From Kibdelosporangium sp040675465 (GTDB taxonomy: Bacteria; Actinomycetota; Actinomycetes; Mycobacteriales; Pseudonocardiaceae): a stretch of DNA of 64,000 bases. The number at the start of each line of letters is the position of its first letter. Positions within the stretch are counted from its first letter, which is position 1. The DNA is taken from positions 372,001 through 436,000 of the forward strand of contig NZ_JBFAPA010000005.1 in NCBI RefSeq assembly GCF_040675465.1, given 5' to 3'. Of this stretch, positions 60,291 through 64,000 are shown piece after piece. A program made the position numbers and the translations under genes. A model generated the notes under the pieces. That model was not told where the DNA came from and did not search any database. It was given only the letters and a program-made list of their open reading frames with translations.

Positions 60291-60815
60291 TCAACCCGAG
60301 ACCTTCTCCAGCGCCTGCTTGGCACCGTCGTAGGCGAACTGCAGCACGTCCGACGCGGCGACGGCGGTCAGGACGGTGGCGACCAGGCGGGTGAACCTGG
60401 GCTGGAAGACCATTCCGGCGGTCAGCCCGGTCGCGATCCACACCGCGAGGCAGAAGGGGCAGGTCAGCAGCTCACCGGCGGCGTGCTGGACGCCGTGCCC
60501 GCGGACCGACTCGTTGAGCTCGCCCTCCCCCGCGGACTCCTCGTACCGCGCGAACGGCGCCCGCAGCGGGCTGGCGACGGCGTCCTTGGCCAGCAGCCGG
60601 CTGGCCTTGTGGGTCGCGACGCTCAGCAGCACCGTGTCACCGAGGCCGAACCGTTCGGGCAGGCGCGTCCCGGCCGCGTGCCCGGCGACGGTCAACGCGC
60701 CGACCACACCGCTGTAGACGCCCAGCACCGTCGCGTACCCGCGCAGTGGCTGATCGGCTCCGTACTGCTTGCGTATCCGGGCAAAGGTCTCACGGACTCG
60801 GTCTGTGGTTCGCAT
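60291..60815 (-). CDS. DUF1360 membrane protein
   Basis: A 174-residue protein with two or three hydrophobic helices and the DUF1360 motif LLTCPFCLAVWIATGLT near residue 120, its Cys-x-x-Cys facing the membrane. HKASRLLAKDAVASPLRAPF precedes it. The ATG at 60815 is taken as start; an ATG at 60848 is possible and overlaps the hemerythrin stop. It is a common stress-regulon partner in Gram-positives. Function is unknown. Confidence 0.83.
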   Translation of the reverse strand: MRTTDRVRETFARIRKQYGADQPLRGYATVLGVYSGVVGALTVAGHAAGTRLPERFGLGDTVLLSVATHKASRLLAKDAVASPLRAPFARYEESAGEGELNESVRGHGVQHAAGELLTCPFCLAVWIATGLTAGMVFQPRFTRLVATVLTAVAASDVLQFAYDGAKQALEKVSG

Positions 60816-60844
60816 CTGCCCGGAGTACCCAGCGGGAACCCGGC

Positions 60845-61402
60845 TCAACTTCCGGTGTGCCGCCCGCTCATGTGATCCCGCATGCGGTCGATCAGGCCGG
60901 CGCCCGGCGCGAGGATGCGGTTGGCCGGCGGCTTGTCCGGGGCGCCGGGATGCGGCCGGGTCGGCGCGATCTTCTTGGCGTTCGTCACCTTCCGGCCCAG
61001 GTCCTCCAGATCCTCCGCGGAGCAGGCCTGGGCCAGCCGGGGCAGCAGGTTCTCCTCCTCTTCCTTGATGTGGTGCCGCACGTCCTTGATCAGCCGCCGG
61101 ACCAGCTCGTCGAACCTCGGGTCGGTGGCGGGCATGTCCTCCAGGCCCTTCATCACCCGTTCGGCCTCGGCGTGCTCCTCGATCTCGTGGTCGGCGATCT
61201 CGTCACCGTCCGGCAGCGCCTTGCGCGCCGCGGGGTACATGTACATTTCCTCGGCCACCGAGTGGCGCACCAGCTCGGTGACGACGTGGTCGGCCAGCTC
61301 CTTGCGGTGGCCGGGGGTGCCCTGCCCGCTCTCCAGTTCCTCGAACATCCGCTCCACCTCGCGGTGGTCGGCGACGATCACGTCGACGAGATTCTCACTC
61401 AT
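60845..61402 (-). CDS. Hemerythrin-domain protein
   Basis: A 185-residue protein. The iron ligands are in VADHREVERMFEEL, LVRHSVAEEMYMYP, DHEIEEHAEAERV and DVRHHIKEEEENLLP, the full HHE pattern, so a di-iron oxygen-sensing or storage role is likely. A basic, Pro-rich tail of 40 residues follows. GGGAG precedes the ATG at 61402. A close match to the sigma-B-type promoter lies about 30 bp upstream, suggesting stress control. The DUF1360 gene follows on the same strand. Confidence 0.92.
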   Translation of the reverse strand: MSENLVDVIVADHREVERMFEELESGQGTPGHRKELADHVVTELVRHSVAEEMYMYPAARKALPDGDEIADHEIEEHAEAERVMKGLEDMPATDPRFDELVRRLIKDVRHHIKEEEENLLPRLAQACSAEDLEDLGRKVTNAKKIAPTRPHPGAPDKPPANRILAPGAGLIDRMRDHMSGRHTGS

Positions 61403-61433
61403 GGCTACTCCCTGTGTTGCCGTCGCGGCCGAG

Positions 61434-61458
61434 ATACCCGGCGCGAAGACGGGCAAAC
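61434..61458 (-). promoter_or_regulatory. Candidate sigma-B-type promoter of the hemerythrin gene
   Basis: On the minus strand GTTT (61458-61455), a 15-bp spacer and GGGTAT (61439-61434) match the sigma-B/sigma-F consensus exactly, 32 bp before the start codon. Confidence 0.6.
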
Positions 61459-61537
61459 AGCGCCGATCTTTGATCTTGGACGCGGACAGCTACCTGTCGC
61501 TGGCTGGACAGACAGGAGGACGAGGTCGGGGGAGGCA

Positions 61538-61742
61538 ATGACGGACGAGCTGACGGTGAGACCCGTACCTGGGCGACAGGCGCTCCCGCTGATGACCTCG
61601 AGCCGACCGGGAGGCCGCGCTGCTGCTGGCCACCCACGCCTCGCTCGCCGTCGCCAACAGCCACACCACCGAGCTGGCCGACGTCAACGTCAAGCTGGTC
61701 GACCTGGCCTCCCACCACGACGAACTCGACCAGCACGGGTGA
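61538..61742 (+). pseudogene. GAF-domain regulator relic
   Basis: An ATG with a GGGGGAGG ribosome binding site starts MTDELTVRPVPGRQALPL. About 60 bp later another frame reads DREAALLLATHASLAVANSH and TTELADVNVKLVDLASHHDEL, the end of a GAF domain as found before ANTAR domains in actinomycetes, and stops at 61740-61742. Most of the GAF domain is missing between them and no ANTAR follows. Confidence 0.6.
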
Positions 61743-61776
61743 GTTGAGCCACGCGCCGGCTGGGTACCTGCATCGG

Positions 61777-62271
61777 GTGAGTGACGCCGAAGAGTCGGAA
61801 CAGCAGCAACTGGCCCGCAACCTGGGCGAACTGCTCCAGGAACTACGGGTGGCGCAGGCCGGCGTGCAGATCTTGTTCGGCTTCCTGCTGTCCATCGCGT
61901 TCACCGACCGCTACGCGCGGGCCGACGACTACGTGCACATCACCCACCTCATCACGGTCCTGTTCGCCACCGCGGCCACCGCCCTGCTCACCGCGCCCGC
62001 GGCCTGGCACCGGGTGCTGTTCCGGCACGGCCGCCGCCGGCAGATCATCAGCACCGCCACCAAGATGGCCATCGTCGGGCTGGCCTGCCTCGCCGTCGCG
62101 ATGGCGGGCACGGTGCTGCTGATCTGCGAGGTGGTCATCGGCGGCTGGGTGCCGATCCTGGTCGCCGCCCTCGTGGCCGCCGGTTTCGCGGTGCTGTGGT
62201 TCATCTGGCCCGGCCGGGAGCGGGCCGAGGGCCCGGCGGCGGAACGCGTCGACGACGTCCCGGGTGGATGA
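61777..62271 (+). CDS. DUF6328-type membrane protein
   Basis: A 164-residue protein with four helices: about 30-45, 60-82, 98-122 and 126-145. LGELLQELRVAQAGVQILFGFLLSIAF is the family signature at the N-terminus. The GTG at 61777 is chosen because the product then starts with the soluble MSDAEESEQQQLARN; a TTG at 61744 is possible. The protein is a small stress-associated membrane protein of unknown function, found beside GAF-ANTAR and hemerythrin genes in actinomycetes. Confidence 0.8.
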   Translation: MSDAEESEQQQLARNLGELLQELRVAQAGVQILFGFLLSIAFTDRYARADDYVHITHLITVLFATAATALLTAPAAWHRVLFRHGRRRQIISTATKMAIVGLACLAVAMAGTVLLICEVVIGGWVPILVAALVAAGFAVLWFIWPGRERAEGPAAERVDDVPGG

Positions 62272-62296
62272 CCGCCGGACCCTCATGAACCCTTCG

Positions 62297-63240
62297 TCAC
62301 CAGTCGTGGTCTGTGCTGAGTGCTGATCGCGCGTTGTGCACAGGGGCGATCTGCGGGGCCGCCCGGTCCCAGGCGTAGCGCGATCCCGTGCGGCCAGGCC
62401 GTAGGCGGTCCGGGTCAGCTCGTCGTCCAGCAACCGCCGCAGCGCACCGGCCAACGCCCGCGGGGACCGAGGCGGGACATGCGATCCCGTCACGCCGTCC
62501 ACCACCGTGTCGACCAGCCCACCGACGGCCGACGCGACCACCGGACGGCCGCAGGCCATCGCCTCCAGGGCGACGATGCCGAACGACTCGTGCCACGGTG
62601 TGCACACCACCACGTCAGCCGATCGCAGCAGCCGCGGCATGTCCGCACGCGGCACCGGCCCGAGCAGCCGGACTTGACCGGCCACACCGAGGTTCTCGGC
62701 CAGCCGCAGCAGGTTCATGCCTCCGGGTCGAGCCGGAGCCGGTTGGCCGGCGGGCCGCCCGCGATCACCAGCTCGGTGCCGGGCAGCGCGGGCAGGGCCG
62801 CGACGATCGTCTCGAACCCCCTGCCGGGACCCGGTTGCCCGACCGAGACGATCCGGTGGGGGCTGCCGCGCCTGCGCGCGGGTCCGTCCACAGTGAACAG
62901 ATCGACGTCCACGCCCGACGGCACAACGGAGATCAACTGCCGTGCGCGGCGGGTGCCGAGGCCAGCCCGGACATCCAGAAGTGCGCATGGACGACTTCCG
63001 GGCGCCGGTCCTGCCACAGGCGCCTCAGCCCGACGGCGAAGTCGCCCATGTACTGCAGCAGTTCGTCCTTGGACACCTGCTTCGCCGGGCCCGCGTCGAC
63101 GTGCACCACCCGGTATCCCCGCGGTGTGGTGACCTGGTCGGGCAGGCCCGGCGCGTCCCTCCGGGTGTACAGCTCGCAGACCGAGATTTCCGGCGCCCAG
63201 GACGGCAAACCAGCCCACCATCGCGACTACCTTGGGTAAC
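62297..63240 (-). pseudogene. GT4 glycosyltransferase, decayed
   Basis: Five protein-like segments on the minus strand match a family 4 glycosyltransferase in order but change frame four times. They include VVAMVGWFAVLG near 63235, then ISVCELYTRRDAPGLP and PEVVHAHFWMSGLAS, then ISVVPSGVDVDLFTVDGP and LRLDPEA, then LLGPVPRADMPRLLRSADVV and CTPWHESFGIVALEAMACG, and finally RYAWDRAAPQIAPVHNA. The piece between WMSGLAS and ISVVPSG, normally over 60 residues, is missing. It resembles D-inositol-3-phosphate or related glycosyltransferases. Confidence 0.8.
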
Positions 63241-63324
63241 CAGAAGGCGTTCTGGAGCACGTCACCGCTACGGACCGTGTTCCTCAACGCCGTTGTGGTT
63301 TAGCCAAACCCCGCTCGGGTACCG

Positions 63325-64000
63325 TCAGCCGCCCATACCCGCGGGCTGCAACTGGTGCACGGTGGCTCCGTCGTTGCGTGTCAACGGTTGCAGCGGCAAC
63401 GCGGGCAGCGCGGTCACGTCCTCGAGGTGACGCAACAGGATGCCTTCTCGCAGCGCCCATGGGCAGATGTCCACGGCCTGGATGTCCAGCGCCGTCATGG
63501 TCGCCTCCGCCAGCACGGCTCCGGCGACGATCTGCCGGGCGCGTGACCGTGCCACACCACGGAGTCCGGCCCGCTCGCTGGCCGAGACCGCGGCGAGCTT
63601 GGGGATCGACTCACGCAGGTCCGCCAGCTTCAGGGTGCGCCGGACGAACGGACCTTTGCGTTGGGACGCCGCGCCGTTGAGCCGGGCCAGTTGCTTGAAC
63701 GTCTTCGAGGTCGCCACCACGTGCCGGGGCTTGCCTTCCCAGCGCAGCCGGTCCAGTACCTCCGACAGGGTGCTGCGGACGTGCCTGCCCAACGCCTTGA
63801 GCTGCTTGCGCGCCGGTGGGTCGGCGGCCAGGAACTCGCGGGTCAGCCGGCCCGCGCCCAGCGGCAGCGAGATCGCCAGCTCCGGCAGCACATCCCGGCC
63901 CAGGACCAGTTCCATCGACCCGCCGCCGATGTCCATCAGCAGCATCGGGCTCGACGACCAGCCGTACCAGCGGTGGGCGGCGAAGTAGGTCAGCGTGGCC
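63325..64000 (-). CDS. Ppx/GppA phosphatase family protein, cut at right edge
   Basis: The frame is open to the last base, so the N-terminal part lies outside. The visible 224 residues include MLLMDIGGGSMELVLG, the second phosphate-binding loop of the sugar-kinase/Hsp70-like fold, then LPLGAGRLTREFL and ARQIVAGAVLAEATM with WALREGILLRHLED near the C-terminus. Enzymes of the family cleave polyphosphate or pppGpp. The preceding gap to the glycosyltransferase relic is 84 bp. Confidence 0.9.
   Translation of the reverse strand, partial: ATLTYFAAHRWYGWSSSPMLLMDIGGGSMELVLGRDVLPELAISLPLGAGRLTREFLAADPPARKQLKALGRHVRSTLSEVLDRLRWEGKPRHVVATSKTFKQLARLNGAASQRKGPFVRRTLKLADLRESIPKLAAVSASERAGLRGVARSRARQIVAGAVLAEATMTALDIQAVDICPWALREGILLRHLEDVTALPALPLQPLTRNDGATVHQLQPAGMGG

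Overview
The window is about 70% G+C (estimated by eye). It is packed with actinobacterial families: an FxLD-type lanthipeptide, EgtA-like glutamate-cysteine ligase, DUF6510 and DUF4097 proteins, ANTAR and STAS regulators, MocR, TetR and MarR regulators, and an ECF sigma factor with a SnoaL-like tail. Together with frequent GTG starts this points to a filamentous actinomycete, most likely Pseudonocardiales (Amycolatopsis, Kibdelosporangium or Lentzea type). The order is inference. No rRNA, tRNA, CRISPR array, transposase or replication origin was seen.

Layout. 1-10 kb: an acyl-CoA synthetase cut by the left edge, a dienelactone hydrolase, a secreted S53 (sedolisin) peptidase, an ABC-F ATPase with a candidate operator-bearing promoter, a divergent MocR / DJ-1 pair around a perfect operator-like repeat, a GNAT-like protein and a cytochrome P450. 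10-16 kb: a solute-binding lipoprotein, then a complete aldoxime-nitrile pathway (AraC regulator, nitrilase, aldoxime dehydratase). 16-27 kb: a winged-helix regulator with divergent hydrolase, a second S53 peptidase, an O-antigen-ligase-like membrane protein coupled to a small exported protein, and an oxidoreductase between two paralogous TetR genes. 27-43.5 kb: EgtA, carotenoid oxygenase, aldo/keto reductase, LuxR regulator, flavin monooxygenase, MarR regulator, CoA transferase, a PLP-dependent cysteine-synthase-like enzyme and a flavoprotein dehydrogenase.

43.7-48.4 kb holds a compact class I lanthipeptide locus: precursor, LanC cyclase and LanB dehydratase. The predicted core is a tandem [Ser/Thr]-x-Cys tetrapeptide repeat. 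A degenerate second copy of the leader lies just upstream in another frame. No dedicated transporter, protease or FxLD methyltransferase is adjacent.

49-64 kb: two quinone-oxidoreductase-like enzymes, an ECF sigma factor, and a stress/signalling block: STAS-ATPase, CheR-coiled-coil-PAS protein, CheB, STAS-ANTAR-GAF protein, hemerythrin, DUF1360 and DUF6328 proteins and a Ppx/GppA phosphatase cut by the right edge. Two promoters resembling the sigma-B class (GTTT-N15-GGGTAT) occur here. Four genes in this block are decayed by frameshifts plus internal deletions: a second STAS-ATPase, an Orn/Lys/Arg decarboxylase without its PLP-lysine segment, a GAF protein and a glycosyltransferase. A palindrome, TCCACWGTGGA, recurs through the window in several reading frames and both orientations, more often than composition predicts.
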